Source: Comamonadaceae bacterium (GTDB lineage: Bacteria > Pseudomonadota > Gammaproteobacteria > Burkholderiales > Burkholderiaceae_C). Taken from it: a stretch of 64,000 nucleotides of DNA. Within the stretch, counting starts at the first letter, position 1. Each line of letters starts with the position of its first letter. Under the pieces are notes generated by a model. That model saw only the letters and a program-made list of their open reading frames with translations, ran no database searches and was not told the origin of the DNA. Position numbers and translations under genes: made by a program. Shown piece after piece: positions 9,090 to 16,981 of the stretch. Location of the stretch: positions 1-64,000 of the forward strand of contig CANFWT010000003.1 of the NCBI GenBank assembly GCA_947450895.1, read 5' to 3'.

Positions 9090-9643
9090 TCAGGCTTCGG
9101 GCACGACAGGCGCCCGCCCTGCCCCAACCGGCATCCCTGCCGCGCCCGTCGGCCTGCTGCGCTGCCGACACAAGTCGGCCAGACCGAAGCGGCGACAGCC
9201 GATGTCCAGCTGCTGCAACCTCGCCAGCGCCCTGCTGCTGATACCCGCTGCGCCAACCGCGTCGTCACTACGCGGCGCCAGCCAGTAGTGACGACGCGCA
9301 CGCTGCCCCAGCGCCCCAGGGGTGATGCCGGGCAGCCGCAAGTGACGGCCCCACGTGACGGGCTCACCGCGCGTCAGAACCGCAGACCGTGCAACGCGAT
9401 CTGCTCCGCCCGCTCCCCGCGGGCCATGTCAGCCAAGGCGCCACCCAGCGCACCCAGAGCCTTGGGTAATGGCTCAACCCGATGGAGCGACTTGCAGCAG
9501 CAAGCGCCATCGAAGCCAATGCCGCGTGCCGCGGCGGCCAGCAGCAAGACCTCGGCACAAAACGGGAGTGGTGTCCCGTGTCCCTCGTAGTTCCCGCAGC
9601 GCTCAGGCGTTCGGGACGGACAGAAACACTTACCTGGCCTGAA
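9090..9643 (-). pseudogene. Frameshifted gene of unknown family
   Basis: The - strand reads as natural GC3-rich protein from about 9640 (possible GTG 9643), for example the helix LPKALGALGGALADMARGER, to a TGA at 9374-9376. Sense continues in the next frame (LTRGEPVTWGRHLRLPG through to a stop at 9090). Joining HGLR to LTRGEPVTW needs one base restored near 9375-9380, so I call a single-base frameshift. The family is not recognised and the start is unclear. It could also be a sequencing error in a living gene. Confidence 0.42.
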
Positions 9644-9715
9644 CACACCAGCGACAACGAGCGGATACCCCGGGGCAACCGACAGACAAGAGGATGACAA
9701 ACAGAGAGACAGCGA

Positions 9716-10582
9716 ATGCGGGATCTGAACTACGAGCTGAAGCAGCTGTGCCGGCGCAACCGCGACGGCAGCTATGCGACCCAACGGGATCGCGAGCGCG
9801 TGCTCGACCTGGTGGCGGGCCAGCTTCAAGAACTCGGCTACCGACACATGGTCGCAGCAAGCCTCAAGCCCAAGCACGTCGAGGGGCTGGTCGAGCGATG
9901 GCAGGCTGAGGGCCTGGCGGTCGGCACCATCAAGAACCGGATGGCCGAACTGCGCTGGTGGGCCGAGAAAATCGGCAAGCAAAACGTCATCGCGCGCGAC
10001 AACGACCACTACGGCATCGGCAACCGGCAGTACGTCACCAACGTCAGCAAGGCGCGCGAGCTGTCCGGCGCCGAGCTCGGCCGCATCACCGACCCATATA
10101 CCGCGATGTCCTTGCGGCTGCAGGCCGCATTCGGTCTGCGGCGCGGAGAGTCGATCAAGATCCGGCCGGAATGGGCAGACCGGGGCGACAAGCTCGCGCT
10201 CAAGGACACCTGGACCAAGGGCGGCCGCCCCCGCGAGATCCCAATCCGCAACGACGAGCAGCGTCTGGTGCTCGATGAAGCCAAGGCACTGGCAGGCAGG
10301 GGCAGTCTTATTCCTGCAGACCGAAGCTACGTCGAGCAACTGCGGCGCTTCGAACACCAGTGCGCAGCGGCAGGCTTGCACCGCATCCACGGGCATCGAC
10401 ACCAGTACGCGCAGGTCCGCTACCGGGAACTCACCGGATGGACGGCACCGGCAGCCGGTGGCCCGAGGTCCAAGGATCTGACACCCGACCAGCGCGAGCT
10501 GGACCGGGAGGCTCGGCTCACGATCAGCGCAGAGCTGGGGCATGAGAGGGAGCAGATCACGGCGGTGTATCTCGGCCGGTAG
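9716..10582 (+). CDS. Tyrosine recombinase, integrase-domain family of integrative elements
   Basis: This 288-residue protein has an N-terminal SAM-like domain (about 1-110) and a catalytic domain with the tyrosine recombinase residues: Arg in GLRRGES, His-x-x-His/Arg in HGHRHQY, LGHEREQI and the final Tyr in AVYLGR at the C-terminus. It resembles the Phage_int_SAM_2/Integrase_1 type (PF12834/PF12835) found inside ICEs. It lies 13 kb inside the element, away from the guaA boundary, so it is probably not the enzyme that recombines the ends; resolution of dimers or an older nested insertion are alternatives. The start is ATG 9716. Confidence 0.8.
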   Translation: MRDLNYELKQLCRRNRDGSYATQRDRERVLDLVAGQLQELGYRHMVAASLKPKHVEGLVERWQAEGLAVGTIKNRMAELRWWAEKIGKQNVIARDNDHYGIGNRQYVTNVSKARELSGAELGRITDPYTAMSLRLQAAFGLRRGESIKIRPEWADRGDKLALKDTWTKGGRPREIPIRNDEQRLVLDEAKALAGRGSLIPADRSYVEQLRRFEHQCAAAGLHRIHGHRHQYAQVRYRELTGWTAPAAGGPRSKDLTPDQRELDREARLTISAELGHEREQITAVYLGR

Positions 10583-10703
10583 GTACCGATATTGCCGCCG
10601 GTCTGGGTCAGCCGACGCCCAGGATCCAGCCCTCCACGCCGGCCACCATGCGCCCCATCAAATCGCCCCTGGCACTTCCAATGAGTCAGCACTGCTGACA
10701 GCC

Positions 10704-10741
10704 AAAAAAGATGCCCGGGCAACCGTGTGGTTGCGCCGGGC
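10704..10741 (-). terminator. Rho-independent terminator of the DUF932 transcript
   Basis: On the - strand a 12-bp GC-rich stem (GCCCGG plus GCAACC, loop of 4, one bulged base) is followed three bases later by TTTTTT. It lies about 65 bases after the DUF932 stop and would end the leftward core operon. Confidence 0.75.
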
Positions 10742-10770
10742 GAGGGGGAGGAAATTGATCGAGGGCAGGA

Positions 10771-10804
10771 GCCGGGCAACACCGTCTTGGACGGTGCTCC
10801 CGGC
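10771..10804. other. Strong hairpin just after the DUF932 stop
   Basis: The arms GCCGGG/CCCGGC and CACCGTC/GACGGTG with a TTG loop form an almost continuous 13-bp stem ending four bases after the DUF932 stop codon. It has no T run, so it may protect the 3' end or back up the terminator at 10704. Confidence 0.5.
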
Positions 10805-10807
10805 GCC

Positions 10808-11896
10808 TCATGCAGCGTGGGCCAGGCCCTTCCACTCGGTGGGAGCCAGCTCGATGAGCTTGCCCCCCAACGTCTCGAACTCGGTGGCTCGGTCGTAATC
10901 CTCTACGTCCTGCGAGAAGTGCGTGACGGCGTTGACCAGCCCGTACCCTGACAAGTCGCCTTCGATGATGAGATGCCGCAGAACACCGGCACGCTCGGTG
11001 TCGTTGAGCGTGTAGCGGTTGGCCAGCACCTCGACTGTCTTCACGGGATCGCCGGTCAGTCGAATGTCACGGGTCTTCTGCAGCTTCATGGCGACCTGGC
11101 GGAAAGTGGCTTCCGAGACGGCCGCTTCAACCACATCGCGCACCTTCAGGAAGAAGGCCCGATCATCCGCGGCCAGGGTGTCATCCCTGAACACGGTGAC
11201 CGACTCTTCCTCTGTAGACAGCGAGCGCCCGACATGGGTCTTGCGCAACGCATGGTCCGACGCGATCAGCCCGTTCTTGCACACCAGCCGGTAGATGAGC
11301 GGCTGCACCGACAAAGTGCCGCAACCCACTTCCGAGTTGGTGATGACGATGCCGGCTTGCACGATGTCGCCAGGGGCGACTTCGAACTCGACACGCGGCG
11401 TGATCACTTTCAGGTACATCTTCGTGTCGGTCAGTTCGACCGACTCGAAGCGGGCACCCTCCAGTCGCTGCAGGATGGGCAGGACGTTTTCAGCGAGGTC
11501 GAAGTTGTCCAGCCGCCGGTAGCGATCGGACAGCACCGCCCTCACCTGACCATCGAGCGTGCGGATCATCCGGCGGTCGCCCTCAGTCTGCAGCCAGGTG
11601 TTGACGTTACGGTCGAGCAAGTCCGGCTGGCCTGCGCGCATGCGCTCGAAGTAGGCGAACGGAATCTTCAGCTTGTCGGCGAGTTGGCGTCGCGCGAGGC
11701 TGGTGATGCCGTATTCGCTGCCGCCCCTGACGCCACCGCTCGCGAGGTGGTTCCCGGAATCGACGATCAGTTTCAGGTTGCCGCCCTCATCGGTACGGCA
11801 TTGCAACAAGGACGAGGGAAGGACCAGGTCCTGCTTGGTGGCGATCTGGCGCTCCAGTTCTTGCGCCAGGTCGACGAGGGTACGTCCGCTTTTCAT
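10808..11896 (-). CDS. DUF932 phage/plasmid-like protein
   Basis: This 362-residue protein begins at MKSGRTLVDLAQ (ATG 11894-11896); the longer frame upstream runs through the hairpin leader and is unlikely to be translated. It has the DUF932 layout: an N-terminal ARRQLADKLKIPFAYFERM segment, RAVLSDRYRRLDNFDLAE near the middle, and a TIGR03299-like C-terminal half. Such proteins are common on plasmids and ICEs, near recombination or replication genes, but have no firm function. It is the last gene of the leftward core series. Confidence 0.82.
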   Translation of the reverse strand: MKSGRTLVDLAQELERQIATKQDLVLPSSLLQCRTDEGGNLKLIVDSGNHLASGGVRGGSEYGITSLARRQLADKLKIPFAYFERMRAGQPDLLDRNVNTWLQTEGDRRMIRTLDGQVRAVLSDRYRRLDNFDLAENVLPILQRLEGARFESVELTDTKMYLKVITPRVEFEVAPGDIVQAGIVITNSEVGCGTLSVQPLIYRLVCKNGLIASDHALRKTHVGRSLSTEEESVTVFRDDTLAADDRAFFLKVRDVVEAAVSEATFRQVAMKLQKTRDIRLTGDPVKTVEVLANRYTLNDTERAGVLRHLIIEGDLSGYGLVNAVTHFSQDVEDYDRATEFETLGGKLIELAPTEWKGLAHAA

Positions 11897-11931
11897 AGTG
11901 ATGACTCCAATTGAAATGCGGAGACGGCTGT

Positions 11932-12020
11932 CCCCAGGCCGGGGATGCACATCCCCGCTGGGGTAACGAAAACCGGACCGAGGGATTTCGATCCGGACAT
12001 GGGACGCGACAGGTGTCGCG
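11932..12020. other. Three consecutive hairpins in the DUF932 leader
   Basis: Between the radC-like gene and DUF932 lie a 14-bp stem with a 2-base bulge (CCCCAG..CGGGGATG / CATCCCCG.CTGGGG, 11932-11963), a CCGGA/TCCGG pair (11973-11996) and a perfect CGCGACA/TGTCGCG stem (12005-12020). They lie in the 5' leader of DUF932 on the - strand and could attenuate transcription or control RNA stability. Confidence 0.5.
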
Positions 12021-12075
12021 CCAACTCATCGGGCGGGCAGCAAAGGAAGAACCCTTGCGGCCTCACCACGAATGC

Positions 12076-12668
12076 CTACAGCAAACCGCGCTCTGCGAAC
12101 GACACGACGCCGTTGCCGGCGACGATGAAGTGGTCGAGTACACGGGCGTCGATCAGAGCCAATGCCTCACGCAGCTTCGCGTCAGAAACTCGTCGGCCCG
12201 GCTGGGCTCGGCGATGCCGGACGGATGGTTGTGCGCAAGGATCACAGCCGCAGCGTTGTGTGCCAGAGCGCGCTTGACGACTTCGCGTGGGTACACGCTG
12301 GTCTGGGTCAAGGTGCCCCGGAACATCTCTTCCGAAGCGATGACCCGGTTCTGCGCGTCCAGGAACAGCACCATGAAGACCTCATGGTCTCGCCTGGCCA
12401 ACGTGACGCGCAGGAAGGTTCGAACTTCAGCGGGTGAGGCCAGCACATCCCTGTGCGCGATGGCCTCGACCAAGGAACGACGGACCAACTCGGCGGCTGC
12501 CTTCAGCTTCGAGGCGACCCGGGGCTGTGCGTACTCGACCGGCAACGGCTCATGCAGCAACTGGGACAGGCTGCCACTGGAATCCCTCAACAGATGGACT
12601 GCGTGGCGAGGGCCGACCAACACGCCGAGCAAGTCGGTATCTGACAACGATTCGATCTTCGGACACAT
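12076..12668 (-). pseudogene. radC: RadC-like JAB-domain gene with a C-terminal frameshift
   Basis: The - strand encodes a RadC-type JAB protein from ATG 12668, behind a good GAGGAGAG ribosome site. It keeps the metal-site motif HNHPSG and [10 protein letters not shown]. After EFLT the frame runs to a stop at 12153 (171 residues). The usual RadC ending ([20 protein letters not shown], then a stop at 12076-12078) is intact one frame over, so one base has been lost near 12165. The MPN core survives, but the C-terminal strand and helix are gone. Mobile-element RadC proteins have no proven repair role. Confidence 0.75.
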
Positions 12669-12703
12669 GGAACTCTCCTCATCAAGAAATCGGAGAGCTC
12701 CGC

Positions 12704-12729
12704 CCCTTGGGGAGAAGACTCCCCAAGGG
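12704..12729. other. Perfect 11-bp hairpin upstream of radC-like gene
   Basis: CCCTTGGGGAG and CTCCCCAAGGG pair perfectly around an AAGA loop in the gap between DUF3577 and the radC-like gene. There is no T run, so a leader or RNA-processing structure fits better than an intrinsic terminator. Confidence 0.55.
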
Positions 12730-12755
12730 ATGGAACGACGACGAATGTCGCGCGG

Positions 12756-13196
12756 TCAGAACGGAACGCTGTCGCGCTCCATGGGCCGGGCGGGCTGCGG
12801 CACATCGATGGACTCGCCGTTTACCTTGGCGAACTTGATGCGCAGCAGACGCCCCTTGATGGCGACGCCAGGGTGCCCCTTCCTTTCACCCTTTTCGAAG
12901 GTGAACATTTCGGGGTAGATGTCAGCGATCCTGAAACCGATGATCACGGCCTTGTCGGCCATGACATCAGCTTCCAACCGCTTGACGACTTCCTGAGCGT
13001 CAGCACCGCTGACACGGCAGTCGAACTTCGTGTAGCTGACATCACTGTCGCTGCCACGAAGGGCGGCGACGGTGCAGGCCAGGAACTCCTGACCTTTCTT
13101 CGGCTTGATCGTGCGAACACGATTGAGATAGCCGACGCCTTCAACGTGCAGATTGAAGAAGGACGACGGGCTGCTGGCTTGAGATGACTCGGACAT
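12756..13196 (-). CDS. STY4534-family ICE replication protein (DUF3577)
   Basis: This 146-residue protein matches the DUF3577/STY4534 family, diagnostic for integrative elements of the SPI-7/PFGI-1 kind. It has an FFNLHVEGVGYLNRVR N-terminus, YTKFDCRVSG in the middle and a basic RLLRIKFAKVNGE segment. The OB-like length and position beside replication genes suggest a DNA-binding, single-strand-binding-like role (inference). The start is ATG 13196 behind GTAGGAGG. Its leader contains a CCCAGT/ACTGGG hairpin and copy 2 of the structured repeat. Confidence 0.82.
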   Translation of the reverse strand: MSESSQASSPSSFFNLHVEGVGYLNRVRTIKPKKGQEFLACTVAALRGSDSDVSYTKFDCRVSGADAQEVVKRLEADVMADKAVIIGFRIADIYPEMFTFEKGERKGHPGVAIKGRLLRIKFAKVNGESIDVPQPARPMERDSVPF

Positions 13197-13242
13197 GATG
13201 GCCTCCTACGGACATGGAACACATGGAAAAGGAGAGACCACC

Positions 13243-13273
13243 CCCAGTGCCGGGATGGGACTCCCCGACTGGG
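13243..13273. other. Hairpin in the DUF3577 leader
   Basis: Outer arms CCCAGT/ACTGGG enclose CGGGA/TCCCCG with one bulge, about 50 bases upstream of the DUF3577 start. It is the third GGGG/CCCC-type leader hairpin in this gene series. Confidence 0.45.
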
Positions 13274-13290
13274 TTGAAGCGACTGACAAC

Positions 13291-13386
13291 ATCTCCGAGC
13301 CTTGCGGCTCCCGGTTTTCAGGAGATCTGACCGGATTCGGGCGATGCATGACGCGCATCAAACGGGCTGACACAGCCAACGAGAGA
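13291..13386 (+). repeat. Dispersed structured repeat, copy 2
   Basis: This 96-bp segment matches 8967-9084 in inverted orientation. Its stems are ATCTCC/GGAGAT (13291-13296 and 13321-13326) enclosing GAGCC-TTGC-GGCTC, then GATGC/GCATC (13343-13359) and GGCTG-ACA-CAGCC (13365-13377). On the - strand it lies in the DUF3577 leader and overlaps the last codons of the gene ending at 13318. Two copies that keep the same stems suggest a functional RNA or protein-binding element of the island. Confidence 0.6.
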
Positions 13387-13707
13387 CTCGGTTCGGCGCG
13401 ACGCCGAAGCGCGCGTCCAATCGAAGCTGATGTGGAATGCTGAACCCGGAATCGGGTGCGATGCAACTGCAATGAAAAGTCGATCCAGCACACCGCCGAC
13501 GCCGGTGGCCCGCAGGGTCAGGACGAGAAGCGGATGACCATCGTTGGCCCTGCCGATGCGCCTGGTTTCGATGCTGTAGCCATGAAACGCAGTGCGGTCC
13601 GCTCCCCGCTGCCAGGCGTCGCAGATCGACTGGCGCGCGACGGCACCGAGCATCCGCAGCTCGGGGCTGCTGGGCTGGTACCCGACCGACGCTGGTGTGC
13701 TGGTCAC
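13318..13707 (-). CDS. Small hypothetical ICE protein
   Basis: This 129-residue protein starts at GTG 13707, overlapping the stop of the AcaB-like gene (GTGA), so it is translationally coupled. Codon use is normal for the element up to about residue 105. The C-terminal tail (VSPFDARHASPESGQIS) is encoded by the structured repeat and may have been acquired by read-through into it. No domain is recognised; the middle (HPLLVLTLRATGVGGVLD) looks like two beta strands. Confidence 0.6.
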   Translation of the reverse strand: MTSTPASVGYQPSSPELRMLGAVARQSICDAWQRGADRTAFHGYSIETRRIGRANDGHPLLVLTLRATGVGGVLDRLFIAVASHPIPGSAFHISFDWTRASASRRTESLVGCVSPFDARHASPESGQIS

Positions 13708-14567
13708 AACAGCTGTCCCGTAGGCGGGGTCGCTGGCTCGGGCTGCGCGTCTGTGCTCAGCGACACCTGCCTCAGCAGCCGCAGCTCGGCTGCGGTGGGC
13801 GTGATCCGTCGCTGCGAATGTCTCGGCGCGTCGTCGCCGGTGAAGACCGCACGCGGCACCTCACCAAACAGCGTCACCGCAATGTGCATCCGCTGCCGCG
13901 CAAGGTCATCGGCGCCGGGTAGGAAGTCGCTCCGGCTCAAAGGCAGCATTTCCTCGCGTAACAGGAGACGCTCCCAGCGAATCGGCTCCAGGAACAGCGC
14001 GCGCAGACCACGTCCGACTTCGCGGATGGCTGCACGACCATCACCGTCGCTGAGACGGTCTTTGAGCACCAGTGTCTTGACCATCCGGACGTGGTAATCG
14101 AATTCCACGATCGCCTCCGCGGTGGCGTACCCGTACGGACTGCGAAAACCCAATGCGACGGTGGCCGGGCTGCGTGAGCTCAGCACCGACAGGCTGAGTC
14201 CCTTGCGGCGCAGCCCTTCGAATTCGGCCTCGCGCAGAGCGATGGCCTGCGCCATCTGCGCCCGTATGGTGACGAGCGACTGGTACACGCGGATCAGGAT
14301 CCAGTCGGCATACGGGTTGTCATTGGCAGACAGGTACCAGATCGATTTGAGTACGGCGGCGAACCGCCGGCCGCCCGGAATGGCGGGCGCCAACGTCCGT
14401 GAATCGGCAGCCCGTCCGGTGAACATTCGGAAGGAGTCCTGGGTGTGCAGCGTCATAGCGTCGGGCGTCTCGTCCGCCAGTTGGCCCAACGTGGTCGCCG
14501 TCGGCGATGCGAGCGGCCTGTGTAGCGTCGGTAAGGTGGGCGATGAAGTGGTGTCTGGCGTGGGCAT
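13704..14567 (-). CDS. AcaB/TIGR03761-family integrating conjugative element protein (DUF1845)
   Basis: This 287-residue protein matches the PFL_4669 (TIGR03761)/DUF1845 family of ICEs: MTLHTQDSFRMFTGR near residues 38-52, then AAVLKSIWYLSANDNPYADWILIRVY and a helical C-terminus. Relatives include AcaB, a regulator of plasmid transfer genes, so a transcriptional or replication role is plausible but unproven here. It lies 58 bases after the STY4528-like gene and is coupled to the small gene after it. It starts at ATG 14567 behind AAGGAG. Confidence 0.78.
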   Translation of the reverse strand: MPTPDTTSSPTLPTLHRPLASPTATTLGQLADETPDAMTLHTQDSFRMFTGRAADSRTLAPAIPGGRRFAAVLKSIWYLSANDNPYADWILIRVYQSLVTIRAQMAQAIALREAEFEGLRRKGLSLSVLSSRSPATVALGFRSPYGYATAEAIVEFDYHVRMVKTLVLKDRLSDGDGRAAIREVGRGLRALFLEPIRWERLLLREEMLPLSRSDFLPGADDLARQRMHIAVTLFGEVPRAVFTGDDAPRHSQRRITPTAAELRLLRQVSLSTDAQPEPATPPTGQLL

Positions 14568-14624
14568 GGAAATCTCCTTGAGTTGGGATGGAATTCGGCT
14601 GATCGATGGGACAGCGGGTTTCGT

Positions 14625-16049
14625 TCATCGCTGCCGGCCAGGGCCGATGCGCTGCTTCATGTCCTCGAGCAACCTGCTGATCTTTTCGCGCTGGGCACGG
14701 GTCCTGGCCTGGTACTCGGGCGTGGCACGCTCGGCCTCCAGCCGCCGTTCCTCGATCTCGCGCTCATGGCGCTGGTCAGCGGCCTTCTGGCGCTGTCGGC
14801 GCTCAGATGCAACGCGAGGGGCGAGTTCCGGCACGAAGCTGCCGGCAGCGGCTCGGTTGATGAGGCCGCGCAGATAGGCCACCGGGCTGCTGCGCACACC
14901 ATTGGTCTGCAGCCGCCCGGCCAGTTCATCGAGGAGCACTTGGGACTGTTCACCGCTCTGGCGGAGCAGCAGGCGGGCCGCAGCACACTCATCCGGCAGC
15001 ATCCGGTCAGGAAAGATCAGGTCACCACCACCGGCCGTCAGGCCTGGCGCATTCGCTTCGCGCGACGTGCTTTGTGGTTGTTGTACTGATTCACATGTAC
15101 TGTGTTCAATTAGAGGAGTGGCGCTTTCGTCGACACAGTGATGGCGGATTGGGTGAATCAGGGATGGCGGTTTCGGCGAGGCAACGATGTGGGGATGCCA
15201 CAGGCTTGATTCGCCCTTCTGTGCAAGGCTGCCTGTGGCGTCCACGCAGACTTGCCTTGCTTCCCGGGCGGCGCCGAACGCGGTCGCTGGCGCACCCTCC
15301 GTCAGCAGCGACAGCAGGCAGTCCAGCCGGACACGAGCGACCAGGCTGGGCGGTATTCCCTGCAGTGTTTCTTCCCAGACGCCTGCGCGGCCCAGGTCGC
15401 GACGGGCCGTCTCCTGTTCGCGGCGGGTCAGCCCGATTTCCTCGGACCACCGGGCAGCGGAGTTGCAGACCCAGGCATCGAGCTGGCGACGGTGTTGCAG
15501 CCGCGTGAGGTACAGCGCCCGCGACAGCATGAGCCCGGCATGCACGCCGCCAGCGATGCCCGCCAGCGCGCGGTGGTAGGCCACTGACGGCCCCAGCATC
15601 TCGGCCACCATCACCATGTCATTCCAGTCGGCAGTGCGCGGATCGACAGCGATCCGCTCGGCGAGGAGGCTGCCCAACTGCTCCGTGTTGAGTCGGAAGT
15701 GCAGGCGGGCAGGAATCCCCAGGCGACGTTCATCGACCAGGTCGAGCACCTTCAGCGCAACCCTTGCACTGCTCTGCTCCTTGGCCGACAAGCCGGTTTC
15801 CCAGCGCCACTGCTCGGTGGTCTTGTGGAACCAACCGCCGTTGCGGGCGATGTCCCTGCCACGGCGCGTCCAGTAGATCGACTGCGACAACAGCAACGCC
15901 GCCTTGACGTTGTCGGTCAGGTCGACCAAGCGCCGGTGAAACGCGATATGGCGCCCGAGCAGCGACCAGATGACGGACAGCGGCGCGGCACGGGTGGATG
16001 GCTCCCATGCCGACGGGTCGAGCGAGGCATTGCCCGATTGATCAGCCAC
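14625..16049 (-). CDS. STY4528-family pathogenicity island replication protein
   Basis: This 474-residue protein contains two copies of a winged-helix-like domain, about residues 30-125 (HRRLVDLTDN..W..ETGLSAKEQ..RRLGIPARL) and 140-245 (HRALAGIAGG..W.EEIGLTRREQ..QGIPPSLVARV). A linker follows, then a C-terminal domain (LLDELAGRLQTNGVRSSPVAYLRGLINRA) and a charged coiled-coil tail. The layout fits the STY4528 replication protein of SPI-7-like elements and resembles Rep-type initiators. It lies 18 bases after the single-domain paralogue at 16068. Confidence 0.76.
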   Translation of the reverse strand: MADQSGNASLDPSAWEPSTRAAPLSVIWSLLGRHIAFHRRLVDLTDNVKAALLLSQSIYWTRRGRDIARNGGWFHKTTEQWRWETGLSAKEQSSARVALKVLDLVDERRLGIPARLHFRLNTEQLGSLLAERIAVDPRTADWNDMVMVAEMLGPSVAYHRALAGIAGGVHAGLMLSRALYLTRLQHRRQLDAWVCNSAARWSEEIGLTRREQETARRDLGRAGVWEETLQGIPPSLVARVRLDCLLSLLTEGAPATAFGAAREARQVCVDATGSLAQKGESSLWHPHIVASPKPPSLIHPIRHHCVDESATPLIEHSTCESVQQPQSTSREANAPGLTAGGGDLIFPDRMLPDECAAARLLLRQSGEQSQVLLDELAGRLQTNGVRSSPVAYLRGLINRAAAGSFVPELAPRVASERRQRQKAADQRHEREIEERRLEAERATPEYQARTRAQREKISRLLEDMKQRIGPGRQR

Positions 16050-16067
16050 GGCCAGCCCCCTCCATCG

Positions 16068-16442
16068 TCACCTTCCCCCTCGGTCGACGCTCGCCTGGAG
16101 GGCATGCATGAGAACGTCGGCACACACCCGAAACCAGAGCTTTGCCGGCATGCCCAGGCGTCGCTCTTCCAGCAGACCGGCCCGCCGCAGAGCGCGCCTT
16201 GCCGTCTCCTGTTCCCAGCGCGACAGGCCGGTCTCCTGCGTCCATTGCTCCTGTGACCGCATGAACCAACCGCCCGCCGAGGGCTCAAGTGCCTGGCTGG
16301 TCCAGATCGCCTGAGACAGCATCAGTGCCGGCGTCACGCCGCCGGCCACCGGCACCAGGCAACGGTGGAAGCTGACCGGGATGTCGAAGACCTCCAGCAG
16401 CAGCTCGGTGGTGATGCCGCGGGATTTGATTCGTGCGTTCAT
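16068..16442 (-). CDS. Single winged-helix domain protein, paralogue of STY4528 repeats
   Basis: This 124-residue protein is one copy of the domain that occurs twice in the next gene. It keeps FHRCLVPVAGG, LMLSQAIWTSQ, W.QETGLSRWEQETAR and EERRLGMPAKL in the same order and spacing. The ATG overlaps the DUF2857 stop (ATGA, 16439-16442), so expression is coupled. It probably binds DNA with the replication protein (inference). It may be a split-off domain of a once larger protein. Confidence 0.68.
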   Translation of the reverse strand: MNARIKSRGITTELLLEVFDIPVSFHRCLVPVAGGVTPALMLSQAIWTSQALEPSAGGWFMRSQEQWTQETGLSRWEQETARRALRRAGLLEERRLGMPAKLWFRVCADVLMHALQASVDRGGR

Positions 16443-16981
16443 GCGTCCGCCTCGAAATCGCGGATGACCACCTCTAGGACGGCGATCGGCAGGTGCGTGA
16501 AGGCCTGGTGCAACTGGTAATAGCGGATGCGCGGCGCCGGGTCGCCGATCGTTCGCCAGACCTGATAGATGCGTTCGCGCGTGGCGTAGTCCGGCAGAGG
16601 CACACGCCCTGAAGGCCGGCGCACGTCGAGATCTCGACGGAACTTCAAGGTGAGCTTGCGGCGAATCTTGAAGAGCGCGCTCATCAGCTGGGTCGACGCG
16701 CCGTGGCGGATGAAATACGCCTCCAGCGCCTTTGCCTCCTTCACGAGGGCGACAGTGCGCAAGCCGGCCTGCAAAGCCTCCCCATCCAGGGCGATGCCGA
16801 TGGTCAGCGTGCGCATGGCTGCCAGCCGATTGAGATCGAGCGCAGACAGTTGACGCAGGCGATCGAGCTGCTCGTTGGCAATGCCGACGGCATCCAGTTC
16901 GTCGGGCCGCGCGTCTGCCAGGCGCAGAGTGACGTGGTTGAGCAGGACGAGGCGAACCTGCGTGTCGTGAAGCGGAAGCAT
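16439..16981 (-). CDS. DUF2857 family ICE protein
   Basis: I take the start at MLPLHDTQVRLVLL (ATG 16981), which overlaps the parB stop as TGATG; the longer upstream frame lies inside parB. The 180-residue protein is helical with LDRLRQLSALDLNRLAAM and a C-terminal LPDYATRERIYQVWRTIGD segment, typical of DUF2857, which occurs between parB and STY4528 in this ICE family. The molecular role is unknown. Its position in an unbroken chain of overlapping genes supports a role in element maintenance. Confidence 0.72.
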   Translation of the reverse strand: MLPLHDTQVRLVLLNHVTLRLADARPDELDAVGIANEQLDRLRQLSALDLNRLAAMRTLTIGIALDGEALQAGLRTVALVKEAKALEAYFIRHGASTQLMSALFKIRRKLTLKFRRDLDVRRPSGRVPLPDYATRERIYQVWRTIGDPAPRIRYYQLHQAFTHLPIAVLEVVIRDFEADA

